A stretch of DNA of 64,000 nucleotides from Thozetella sp. PMI_491 (lineage: Eukaryota; Ascomycota; Sordariomycetes; Chaetosphaeriales; Chaetosphaeriaceae), in NCBI GenBank assembly GCA_021432635.1, contig MU270083.1, positions 252,114-316,113 on the forward strand, given 5' to 3'. Numbering within the stretch: position 1 is the first letter of the stretch; each line of letters opens with the position of its first letter. The position numbers were made by a program, and so were the translations under genes. Positions 43,968-55,000 of this stretch are shown piece after piece. The notes under the pieces are model-generated. The model was not told where the DNA came from, ran no database searches, and saw only the letters and a list, made by a program, of their open reading frames with translations.

Positions 43968-46900
43968 GCGGCTATTGGAGCTTGGCGGTGTGAGAAGGAG
44001 ACAGATCCTTCTCGAGGTCAGACGGCGTCTCGGACAGGCCCACGACCGCAGGTGTCGTGGCCTCAATCGCGAACCAGCGGAGATACCAAGTCTGCAGTCG
44101 GTGTCCCTTCCATCAACACGCTCAGTGCTTAGGCGGAGCAGTGCAAGGATGCTGCGTCGTGGATGCTTGACGACCCCTGGAGACGCAGCCATCCGGGGTA
44201 CAATAGGTCCCTCGTGTCGGCTGCCTACTGGGCTGCCGTCCTGCTTGCTCGGGAGAAAGCTATCTATATCAATGGGAACCCCCGCATGCAATCTGTGCCT
44301 GTCATCATCGTTCTAAGTGGCCGCGTCTAGACCGGGCCGCGTGCCAGAGACCCGCGGCTGCCGTGTAACGACGGGGGCGACCGCTGCTCTCATAAGACGG
44401 TTACATGCGATGCGGGAAGGAATCTGCATCACTGTTGCACAAGACCTCTCCCCACGATAATTGGGTCTCACTCCTTGGAGCCCATGGTAAGTCGGCGGCC
44501 CAAATAAGTTATCCAGGTGCGGGCAGACGCGACACGTTGGGAACGGAGCATCGCACGCTATCGAATCAAGGCACTGGAGGCCGAGGATAGCTGCAAGCCT
44601 GCCTCCTCACGGTCACACCACTTTGATGCTGCAGTAAGAATGGCTGCCAACTTGCATCTCAACATAGATTGTAACGGGCCGAGAGGCTGGTTTCATGTCA
44701 TTGCACTGCTGGCCCGGGCAAGATATCATGCCGTCAAGCGCAGAGCGCTCCGCCTATCCCATAGCTACCAACATAAGTGGAAGATAGGCGTGGCGCTAGC
44801 GGCCGGGAAGTGTAGTTGCGAGACCCTTTGAGGCGGCGTTCGCCATGGAAATGCCACTAGCGGTTCCAGAGTGTCGCGGGCCTCATCCGGCCCTCTTAGT
44901 GGTACACAAGCCTGTGTCGCCTGGCGCTGGGTAGTATGAAATCTCGCCCCGCTAACGCACACCCGACACGTTCACGCGCATCGGGGGACTAGACAGGCAT
45001 GGTTGATTTCGGGGAGGAGCTGCAAGCAAGCACTCGCGAAGAGCTGAAGGAGGGACGCGCCGCCCGCCCTGAGGCCCTCGGCGCCTCTCATGCGCTACCG
45101 GCACTTCCAAGCCCATGATCGCCCCAGTGCATTTTCAGGTACAGCTCGGGCAGACTCGGGGATATTTTTTTCACCTCGCCTATCGGGTTTGGGCTCTTGC
45201 CCAAAGCGCCGGGCCGAGTTGGGGGGGGGGGGGGGGATAGGTTACATCTCCTAGTACATCCTAGGTGGTGATGAGGGATAATACACTGCTCGATCTAAGG
45301 ATCTAAGGGGAATTGTCTGTGACAGGAGGGGTGAGGTAACCAAGAGCGGGGGGGGTTGAGGGGGTTCGCTGTGGCGAGGAGCATACCATTCTGCGAGGAA
45401 GGGAAAGCTCAGGTGTGGGTTTCGGTGGTATCGTTCTAAGGCTTCGTGTCGTGATGATTTGGGAGATCAACTCGCTGAGACAGCGACCTTGACTTTTAGA
45501 AGGGGCCTTAGTCCGACGTGCAAGGCCAGAGGGTGCCCCATTTTCAGTGGCCCGGTATGATGGTGCCTCAGCAGGGTTCGCGCAGGCCTCGTATCCCACA
45601 GGCCACCGCCTGCCGCGGGCGCGCACCCAGGGAGCTGATCATCCCTCCTTCCGGCTTTCCGGCTGGGTCGCTTGCTCGTCGCCGCCCCCCGCAGCCCCTC
45701 CGCAGCCCCTCTGCAGCACCTCCCCTTGAGCCCCGAGAGCACACGTACGTACGTACATACGCAGTCAGGTACCTCCATGGGTAAGACCCAGCCCAGTGAT
45801 TCAGGTTACAGTCTACAGGCCCAAACAGGGTTGCGTGGGTTATGACTCTTGAGACTGTTGTCATTCTTATCTCATTGCTGCACCCTAGCCCGTAACCCAT
45901 GCCGATCTCTCTCCTACCGCTAGCGGCCCAAGCCACCTGTCAAGACGAAAACCTGCCTTTCCTCTACCATAATCCGGCATTTGGCTATCCAACGGTCTTT
46001 TCGCGTTGGTCGCGCCAGCTCGTGCGCTACTGTACTGTACCACGTACACGGATAGGACGATAGGAAGGGCGGGGCAAGCCTTGGGTGTGTCGTCGGGGCC
46101 GCATGGCCGCAGCGAACATGAGCGAGATAGCCCAAAAGGGCGACGCGCAAGACAAGCCCGCGAATAGGCAGGGCGCTAGGCTACTAGTATGCAATTATGC
46201 ATAGCAGCTGCTGCGCTAATGCCAGGCGTGGGCAGTAGCTACTGCATAGCTACTGCGGCTTTAAGCGTCTAGGTCCCCGGCCAAGGTAGCAGTGACGGCG
46301 ACCGGGCAATTGCTTGCCAAGGAGCAGAGGTGGGAGGAAATGTGGCCTACGGGGAGGTGCCTTTCAGAGGGTAGAGGTAGCTGTGTCTGCGTCTGTCCTC
46401 GGCCTTGTTTAGACTGGCTCTCTCCAACGCTCCCACATGAACCATGGACCGGGCTTCGGAGGCCGGACTATGAGGAACTAACAACAACGCCTCCCAGCCC
46501 CGACCGAAGCAGCCCAACCAACCAACCGGCAAAGGAAGAAGAGCCAAGGCCCCGAGTCCGGAAGAAAAAGAAAAAAAAAGAAACCGCGGCCGTATTGATG
46601 ATACATAGTATTACGCGGACGCGACGGCGTGACGGCCATGTGCGTGCAGACCAACCTGCATGCTGCAATCGCCGCAGGTCGTACATTCGCCAGGGCGAAT
46701 AGACGACAGGCCGTGCCAGGACACAGTCAGACAGGATCTCAATTTGGAAGCCATACAGGAGCCTTCTTCGGCCCCAGCAGCCTTCTACTGGGCGGCCCGG
46801 CAGGACCTTGCAGGAAGGAGCAAGGAAAACACGCAATTTATTAGCTGCTTGCTCGCTCTGCTTTTTTTTTTCGTCCGTTATTCCTGCCCCCCCTCCCTCC

Positions 46901-48974
46901 CCCATTTACGGGGTCCATGCACACGCAGTGCCGTGGGGCTTTGCTCGCCTTTGGCATTTGGAAGAGGGGAGAGAGAAGAGGAGGGGGGGTGCTTCTTTCC
47001 CCCTTTTAGTCGAGGTCACCATCAATGACCCCCTCATCCTAATACCAGAGAGGTCGAGGCTGGACTTGGGGCCGAGGGACACGCCATTGACCACTGACAA
47101 GCTCTATCCTGGGTAGCTTAGGCCGGGGAAGCACGCCTTGCAGCCTGACTCGCTGGCTGCCCGTCGCCCTTCCCCTCGTGGCGCTTGCTTGGGAAGGAGG
47201 GGGGGGGGGCGCGTTAAGGGAGGAAGAGGGGGGGAAGGCAAAAGGTGGGCCCAACTTGAACTGGGACCCAAATGCCAAACTACTGTAGTTGCAGCTTCGC
47301 ACTACCCAGGCTTGCATGCAAGCTCCCTGTTTGTAGACATGGCCACTAGGGGAGGGGCCGGGCTAAAGTAAAAGGGTCAAAGTGACGAGACACACAAAAG
47401 GAGACCGACACCACACTCTGCCAGTCTTTGCCCAACGACCGACGTTAAAACGTGAGACAAGGAACGCGGAAACCAGACGTGACCTTACATCCTGCGTCTT
47501 GAGCTTCTTGTCGGCCCAATCCGCCAGGGACTGCCGGTAGTGGGGGCTGGACTCAAGTCCTGCTGTCACCACAACTCTGACGCCACTGCACGAGGCAGTC
47601 GCCAAGAGGAGGGCCAACCACCCAACCAACAGCGGGCTCCAGGATTCGTACGCAGCGACAGAAGCAACAGCTCCCCAAGAGCTCTTCTTCCCCTTTCCTC
47701 TAATCCGGCCCCCGTGTCCACCAAAAAGGAAAACGCACCGGAACTCATCCATCCTCGAAAGGGGGGGCCAGCACGCAAACGAGAAAGAAAAAGCGCTGCG
47801 GACTCGCGGCCGAGCTCGCCTCCCTCATCTCGCTCGTCGTCTTCCCCCTCCTCTCATCCCCCCTTGCATGCGTTGAGACTCAGGTCTCGCGCGCAGAGCA
47901 TTCGTGGCCTCCCTAAATACGACTCGCGCCGGTTACAAATATAGCCCGGCGGCTACCGAACCTGTACGCCGCAGACCTTGTGCTCGACGAGCGAGCAAGA
48001 AGTTTTGAGGACCGTGGTTCTCGTGTCTCCCCAAGACCCCCTTTTCCACGCTACCAGCACGCCGCTTCTTGCCCACACACCACCAACACCCCCTGGTGTC
48101 GCTGCTCTGCTGCTGCAGTCCACAATTCCCTACCGCCGCTTTGGACTCGCTCCAGGTTCCTGAAAGGGAGGGGATCCAACTTAAAGGGTCTCTTAGTCTG
48201 GCCTTTTATACCCTCCACATCGCGCCCAGCATATCGATACCGAGCTCCCCGGCTTCTAGACCGTGCTAACTCGCCTGGCTCTCTCGCGGTGGCTAATACC
48301 GAGGCCATCTGCACCCGAATTGGAAGAACTCAGGACGACCGTAGGCCGATCCAGTAACCAATTCATCCTCCTTCGAGCCTGGCCGGGAATCCTCCCGCAC
48401 CGCATCTGCCCGCTCGCTCTTGCGCACAAGCGACCCCCCCCGGCTCGACTCCCCCCCCCCTGCCGAGGACGACGCACTGCGCGCGGCTCGACCCCCGCTC
48501 TTTTAGCCCCCCCCCCTCCCAAACCTTTCAAAGGGCAGGCCATCTGGGAAGCACCGGGGGTGCTAAGCTCCCAAGAGGAAACTTTTGGGTTGCTCTTTTT
48601 GGAGCTGCAACGCATCCTCTTCCTAGAGCAGACACAGAAGCAAGGCGCGCCGACCGACATCGTTTCGTCCTTCTTCCTCTTCTGCTGGCCTTGGGCAATT
48701 CGGCCGACTGCAGCTTCCCCGGGAACGGCCGCTGAATGCGGCGACGGCCATCCGCAGCCTAGGTCGACTCTGCGTCTTTTTGGGGCCTTCGCTCCCTCCT
48801 GTGGAGCCTATTTTGGGGAGAGCTTCGGCGACGACTGAGACGACGTGTGAGGGAGCCAGCAACAAAGGCCGTTTACGAGCGCTCAAGGGCCGCCGCAGGC
48901 TCGAATTAGGAATCGGGCGCCCGTGATATTCCCCTAGCTGTCTTCTAGGCTCACAGCCCTTCCAGAGTTTGGCC
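43968..48974. other. Gene-poor region and RSR1 leader
   Basis: About 5 kb without a supported gene. It contains a poly-G run near 45221-45234, a GTAC-type palindromic stretch at 45744-45761, clustered palindromes at 46204-46256, an A-rich run near 46563-46580 and a T-run near 46861-46871. From about 47800 the sequence becomes C- and CT-rich and leads into the GTPase gene; this is its probable promoter and long leader. A reverse frame of 237 codons (43578-44291) overlaps the last PQ-loop exon and is a shadow. Confidence 0.45.
46204..46256. repeat. Cluster of short palindromes
   Basis: GCAGCTGC (46204-46211) is a perfect 8-bp palindrome. GCAGTAGCTACTGC (46232-46245) is a perfect 14-bp palindrome, and its right half recurs at once as TAGCTACTGC (46247-46256). 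All lie in the gene-poor region. Function unknown. Confidence 0.7.
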
Positions 48975-50227
48975 ATGCCGCCTCGATATCAGCCCAGGTG
49001 AGCTCCGATCTGCCTTCGACTTTTTTTTTTTAACTAAAAAAAGTCCCTCTGGCCCCGACTCGCTAGCCTGGCGATCGCATGCTAATACCGCAATCACAGC
49101 CGCGAATTCCACGTCGTCGTCCTAGGAGCAGGTAGGTCCTCCCCTCCTCCTCCCTTTGGCCCCCTCCCCAATCCCACTCTACCGCCTCGAACGCCACAGT
49201 GCATCTGCAACCTCAACCCTTGGCCTTTTCGCGCAAGCATACCGCCTCATCACATGCCAGATCTGCTGACTGTTGGTGGGTTGCTTACCTAAGGCGGCGT
49301 GGGGAAGAGCTGTTTGACTGGTGAGTTTAGCGCCCCCCCCCCCCCCCCCTTTTCCCCTGACGTGACAGCCGCCTGAGCCGTACCTGACATGGGGCAGCCC
49401 AATTCGTCCACAATGAGTGGATTGAGAGCTATGACCCTACTATCGAGGATTCCTACAGGACGCAGGTCTCAGTAGATGTAAGTGATTTCGGGACTGTTTA
49501 TCCTATGTCGATTGCATCTAGCTGACACAGTCTAGGGGAGGCAAGTCATGCTAGAGATGTAAGCCGCATGTGCAATAAGCAAGACCCTTGGTCCTCGAAT
49601 GCTCTCAAGTGCTAATTACGATCCTATCTGAAGCCTCGACACGGCAGGCACGGAACAATTCGGTGGGTTATCCTTCATCATCGTTAGCTGTACTCAACCC
49701 TTGCTAATGGTATGCAGTGGCCATGCGCGATCTCTACATGAAGACCGGCCAAGGCTTCCTGCTCGTCTTCAGCATCGTGTCCCGCACCTCGCTCGCGGAG
49801 CTAGCCACACTGCGCGAGGAAATTATACGCATCAAGGATGATGAGAATATCCCTATCGTGATTGTTGGGAACAAGGCCGACCTCGAGGATCAGCGTTCGG
49901 TAGAGCGCGCGAAGGCATTCAGCATCTCGCAGCGTTGGGGAGCGCCCTATTACGAAGCAAGTGCGAGGACCAGAAGTAGGTGGCATCTTGCCGTCCCATG
50001 TGCTCCTATCGTGGCAAAACAACCAATAGAAGGTGCCAACAGAGCTGACACTCGCTATAGCAAACGTGGATGAGGTTTTTACCGATCTTTGCAGGCAGAT
50101 GCTGCGAAGGGACGACGCGGTGGACCATTCCAACGAGGATGACTATTACGCAAAAGAGAATCAATCTTCCCGCCGGAGGCGTGGTCGTAGGAGGAAAAGG
50201 GGCGAGCACAGATGCGTGGTTCTGTAG
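48975..50227 (+). CDS. RSR1: Rap/Rsr1-type small GTPase (Bud1/Krev-1)
   Basis: Membrane-bound GTPase of polarity signalling, upstream of Cdc42 in yeast. Eight exons (48975-48997, 49100-49131, 49294-49320, 49398-49477, 49536-49558, 49634-49662, 49718-49975, 50061-50227) encode 212 aa. P-loop GAGGVGKSCLT is at about 16-26. Switch I is YDPTIEDSY. Switch II is DTAGTEQF, with Thr where Ras has Gln61, a Rap/Rsr1 hallmark. NKAD and ASART form the guanine-binding motifs. The C-terminus is polybasic (RRRRGRRRKRGEHR) and ends CVVL, a CAAX box favouring geranylgeranylation. All seven introns are GT-AG and most have CTAAC/CTGAC-like branch sites; intron 3 contains 17 consecutive Cs. The MPPRYQPS start adds a few residues before the conserved REFHVVVLG compared with typical family members. 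Identity as Rsr1 rather than Ras is secure from switch II and overall sequence. Confidence 0.95.
49333..49349. repeat. Poly-C tract inside RSR1 intron 3
   Basis: Seventeen consecutive C residues start 12 nt downstream of the GTGAGT donor. The intron runs 49321-49397 and still has a CTGAC branch site near 49384, so the tract is upstream of the usual polypyrimidine position. Confidence 0.9.
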
Positions 50228-51211
50228 GCACCTCGCCCAGTGTCCCCGACCCTCTCAACCTGTACACGCCACCCAGGCGAGTCGCATGGATCAGCCATGT
50301 TTGCCCCTCCCGGAACCGGAGCACGGCGCACCAGCTGTGCACACACGACAGGTCGGACGGCTACGGATATGGTGCTTTCTTCCCTTCATCTGCACAAACT
50401 TAGTCACCTGCCCAGTCATTATCGGCGGACGGGCCCTTTTGGTTGTTATTTTGTTCCCGTCTGCTGGCGCGCAGTCCCAAGAAAGATGGTGTCGAGCGCA
50501 AGCATCACGTCGTTTGGCTTTGGTAGAGAGTCAGGACACATCTCTTGTTCAGTTTCGTTTTGTCTTTGCTTTGGTGGGAAACAGCCTCATGGCCTTATGG
50601 GATATGGTGCAAGTCATGGGAACTTCAGAGAATCCAACGATGATGATGATGATAAGTTTCATTGCAGGCCTAGGATTCTGGGCCCCCTGTCAGACTGATG
50701 ATTGGACATCCAATTTATTCGGTGCTCGCTCTTCGAGAACAGACCATGACACCTTGGTGGCCTGCTCCACTAAACAAGTAAGCTAGGCTCATGCCTCGCG
50801 TCTTTCACAAGGTTATCACGCAGTGAGAGCGTATATTTCAAACGAACTAGTTGGAGCCGGAACGGCTCTGGTGATGTCATACCATACACCATATCATACC
50901 ACTCGCCGACCCCCGGGATCCGCCGAGCTTGTGCTTGAAGAGCAACTCCCATCCGCCCGTCCAGATAGTCAATCTCGGAGTGCCAATGTGCTCATGAGAT
51001 ACATGAATCCACTGAAGCAAACACCTCGCCAATGATAGTTGCCACATTTACCATGCCTATCGCTTACCAAAACGCCAAAATCGCCTACACTCCCTCAGGC
51101 CTGCTGACGGGGCGCGTATTAACCGTCAAGCTCGGCACTTTCGATTGCTGATCGCTGGCCACTTCTCTTCAATCATCTCCGAACCACCGTAGCTGCTCAA
51201 CTGCGCTAGAC
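50228..51211. other. Convergent 3' region
   Basis: Nearly 1 kb between the RSR1 stop and the stop of the reverse-strand membrane protein. It should hold both 3' untranslated regions. Frames of up to 238 codons cross the RSR1 3' end in other phases and are shadows. An (ATG)n-like stretch lies near 50639-50655, and ATATCATACC-type short repeats lie near 50880-50900. Confidence 0.5.
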
Positions 51212-52042
51212 TCATCTCCCTCCAGTGGGCCCTAATAGTCGTAAGACGATATCACGCGCGTCCACCGCCCGAGTATTGTTCTTGACGTGGATATGCACCA
51301 CCCCGAGCAGAATCCCAACCACCCCCGCAATGATGCAGCACAGGGTCCCGCAGCAGATACCCAAGAGGATGCACAGGCGCCTTCGCCGCCGCGCTGCCGC
51401 AACAGGTCCCAGGCCTCCCGGCGGCGGCCCCATGTCTGGCGGCCCCAGCGGCTCGAAAGGCATGGGAGGTGGTGGTCCTTCCATCACCAGCGGGGGTCCT
51501 GGCGGTCGCGAGTAGCCATCGTACCCGGGGTCAGGGCCGTACACACCCGGCGCGAGCGGTGCTTGGCTGGAACTTGGCGACGGCTGCTCGCCGTAGTCGT
51601 AGTTTGGAGGAGGCTTCAGAGGCGGGTGCAGCGGGTTCAACGATACGGGGTTGATCGCCTCGAAATAGCCCGGAGACCATGGCGACGGTCCGCTGGGGCG
51701 CCGTCCATTACCATAGAACGCAGCGCCGGTCGCCTCTGGTGTAAGCGGAGATACGAGCGGAGTTGTGTAAGCGGAGGGCGGGTGGTTAGCGTGGAGATAG
51801 GGGTTGCTTGAGGAGAAGGAAGGGTGTTGATGATGGTTGTCGAGGGGCGGCCGCTGGGGGACGACTTCTGGGAGCGAAGAGAACTCGGAGTTGACTGCGA
51901 TCTTGTCGTCCCCGTCGGACGCATTCGGGCCTCGAGCCTAGACACAAGGCAGCGGTCATGTTAGGGCATTTCCTAGACGCGGCGAGACCTTGTGGTATGG
52001 ACGAACCTGAGCGGGGGGCTCCCGCGAGCTCCTTAAAGGCAT
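51212..52042 (-). CDS. Pro-rich single-pass membrane protein
   Basis: Two exons, 52042-52007 and 51937-51212, encode 253 aa. The start MPLRSSREPPAQ is spliced through a 69-nt intron (GTTCGT donor, CTAAC-type branch, TCTAG acceptor) to ARGPNASDGDDKIAVNSEF. Residues 30-190 are rich in Pro, Ser, Tyr and Gly, including PPGPP and GPPPPMPFEPLGPP stretches. A basic RRRRR stop-transfer-like cluster at about 197-201 precedes a Cys-rich transmembrane segment, LCILLGICCGTLCCIIAGVV (about 202-221), and a tail of about 30 residues (VHIHVKNNTRAVDARDIVLRLLG). There is no signal peptide, so an N-cytoplasmic orientation with palmitoylation of the Cys-rich segment is plausible. I do not recognise a named family; similar low-complexity single-pass proteins are common in Pezizomycotina. 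Confidence 0.72.
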
Positions 52043-55000
52043 AGCCGAGACTCTTGTCGACCTTGGGCTCTTTGTTTGTTCTTCTCACCGCAACAGCTGT
52101 AGATTTGGTCGGTATATCCCTCATGCAGCAACTGCAGCTGAGGTCGGTGGTATATATGGTCGCCGCGGTATATCGGCGCACTCGGGGCAAGACAGCTCGT
52201 TCTGGGAACGCCTAGTCGGAGGCGGCAGAGTAGCAGCGATCTAACGGCCCGTTGCTGGACCGCGGTGACCCTGACGGGAGAGAGAAATCTTCAGAGAATG
52301 TGAGGAGAGTGCTGTAAGCGGCGATATCTCGAAGCGCGTGATAGCTGGGTCACAGCGGTGCTTTCGTCCACCACAAGACTCCTCGATAAAAGCGCACGAG
52401 TGTAGAATGCTGAAGAGTGGCTAACACGCGATATCGCACAAGCGATCTATTCCAAAAGTAAACCGAGGATGGGGAAGATTCTGTAGACGAGCGAGGAGAG
52501 GCGCAAAGTAGTTCAACGCCACAACCTAGGGACGCGTACATACATCTACCTGCAAAGGGTAGGGCCGGCTGCCCTGCCTGGTCTCCATTCGACGCCATAC
52601 ATAAGGCCACCCGTGGCTGGCGCCTTGGTCCAGCCTCCGCCAGATCTGCCTCCTTCCACGCTCCGGCCGGGCAGACATGCAAAGGTCTCCGGGGGGGCTG
52701 CTGTAACGCATCGCAGGCCTCCTCTCAGCCCCGAAGGCAAGTCCAGGGGGGAGCATACCACCCAGATATGCGGACCAGCCAGTCGCGCGCAAGTGACCCA
52801 GACCCGCGGTATTTGGGGCGGCCTGGTTGGGCGCCACCAACCCTAGGTCGTGAGGCTGAATCGGGCCACGAGTGCGACAGGAAGCCAAAAGGATTGGCCT
52901 AGCCCGACGGCCTAGTTGAGTAACGCTATTTGAGCCAATGACGTGGCGGCCCATTGATGAGACTGGCAGGTTTTGAGTTTGGCTGCAATAAATAGCTGGA
53001 GCGTCTACTGGTCATCTGCCGAAGAGGCGCTGAGACATGCGGGTAGCTCGATACCAGCATATATCTGTCGTCGAGACTAAGGCGAAGATAATTTGGACAA
53101 CGCTGAGATGCAATTTTCCTCCTCTGCTGTGCGGAAACATAAGATGCTCTGCTTTTCGAGAGCCTTAACCCGTGCACGCTCTTATTCTCTAATATATATA
53201 TATTGTCGTAAGGCGCAGAAGATGATCCAGGCCTGCGAACGACTAAACGATAAATGGGCTTCCACCACGAAGCCCCAACCTGGGGCGCAGCCGCCGACGA
53301 ACAAGCGAGGACCATGCCCCGTGTGGATTTCTCATTTCGGAAGACGATGGCCATGTAACGGCCAACCTATCCCAACTACATGATGACCCAGTACCGAGGC
53401 CGCATGCCCAAGCGGCCGGTCCACTTAGAGCCGCCTGCTCTATCGAAGCGAGGCTGTTTACGAAACATCTTCCCGTAGACGGAGGCTGGCATAGGTGCAT
53501 AGCGAATTGTAAGCATCCTCCTTGCATCCTCTAGGCACGGCCAACCCACGCACGGGTTATGTGGCCTGCCACTACTGTCCAGACCTAGGCATGTTAGGAA
53601 GTTGGACCTTCTTCTTGCCGCCGCAGGTAGATTTCGGTCCTAGATCATGGAGAGCAGATGTCGCGAGAGCAGATGCCGCGGTATACAGCCAACTACGAGC
53701 GGAGAAAGTAACAATGGTTGTTTTTGGACTCGCCTCGTCCACCTCGTCGCTTCGGGGGTTCTACTGCCGAATCCTCTTCGGATGGACGATGAACGAGAGA
53801 AGCAATGATGGCGACTCCACTTGGAATGAGCATTCTCAACTATTACCTGTTCAGAACAAGAAGAGCAAGAAACGGTATGGCTCGGCCGTGCACTTGGGAT
53901 AAGCTCAGGCTATAAACCTCTGCCTTTTCCCACCACTGGCCGGTCAATGCCTGCCTTGGCAAGCTGCTACTCATGCCACCAGTAATTCCTTTCTGCATTG
54001 CGTTTGTTTCGTCTGAACTGACATAGGCCGTGGGGAAGTAGGGCGGCCTCCCCAGTCGACTGCGGGAGGCCGCGACCGGAAAGGAAAGGCCATCGCTTTC
54101 GGCCCAGAGTGCCAGCCCTACCAGCGTGGAGCTGTCAAAGGGCATTAAGACACGGGTAGGCCCATCGTGGGTCAAACATCACAGTCCTGCCGTGGATTAT
54201 CATGCTGTTTTGACATGGCATGTTTCGAGAAGACGAGGCCAACATGGCTTGAAGGGGCCAAGACATTCGTTGAGCCGCTCTTAGGAACACAAGGTGTCTT
54301 CCCCGCTCTTGCCTGTGACGAGGTCTAGCAGTCAGAATAGCAGCAATTGAGGAGACCCCGACGATCACGAACTAGGGTAATTCATAGGCTGGCAGAGCGA
54401 GCACGTGAACCCACATCGGATAAAGTCAAGGCGGCCTTAACCCCCCTGGGAAGAGAAGATAAGCGTCGAGTAGAGCTGCGTCGAGGTTTGAGGACCCCTC
54501 GGGATCTGAAACGCGATCCGACTGACGGGGATGTGAGGGCACATGGGGGGGGAGCACCAGCGAGTTGCGCCGCTCCAACCAGGGACGCTTGCAAATGGCT
54601 AGGATCGAAGATCAATGGCATCTGTCAAGATTTGCGTGATGGGCTGTAATTCTGCACATCCTTTCTCGCGGACCACCGGGTCGTGGTGCCACACCAGGAA
54701 CCGCCCAGTCGAGTGCCTGGTGGTGGAGGTAGCATGCCTGAAGGAAAGGCTCGTCATGGGCAGATGGGCATGGCCAAAAGTCCCCCGAAAAAGGCCTCTG
54801 AATCCCGACCAAGGCTCGAGCAGTTCATCGCTCGCACCAGTCGAGCTCGAGCATCTCCTCCCCGCGCGACGATGAGCGGCAACTTCGGCAGATGCAACAA
54901 CATTTCCGGCATCTTTCAGACGGCGAGCCGAAAGGCCCAGAGACCCGGTGCTACTGTGCCCTCGGATACAGAGGGTGCGAGCTCATCTGATGCGATGGGC

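Noticed and set aside
43578-44291. 237-codon reverse frame
   Set aside because: It overlaps the last PQ-loop exon in antisense and has no recognisable feature.
53522-53902. 126-codon plus-strand frame
   Set aside because: Composition and content give no domain, and no neighbouring exon extends it.
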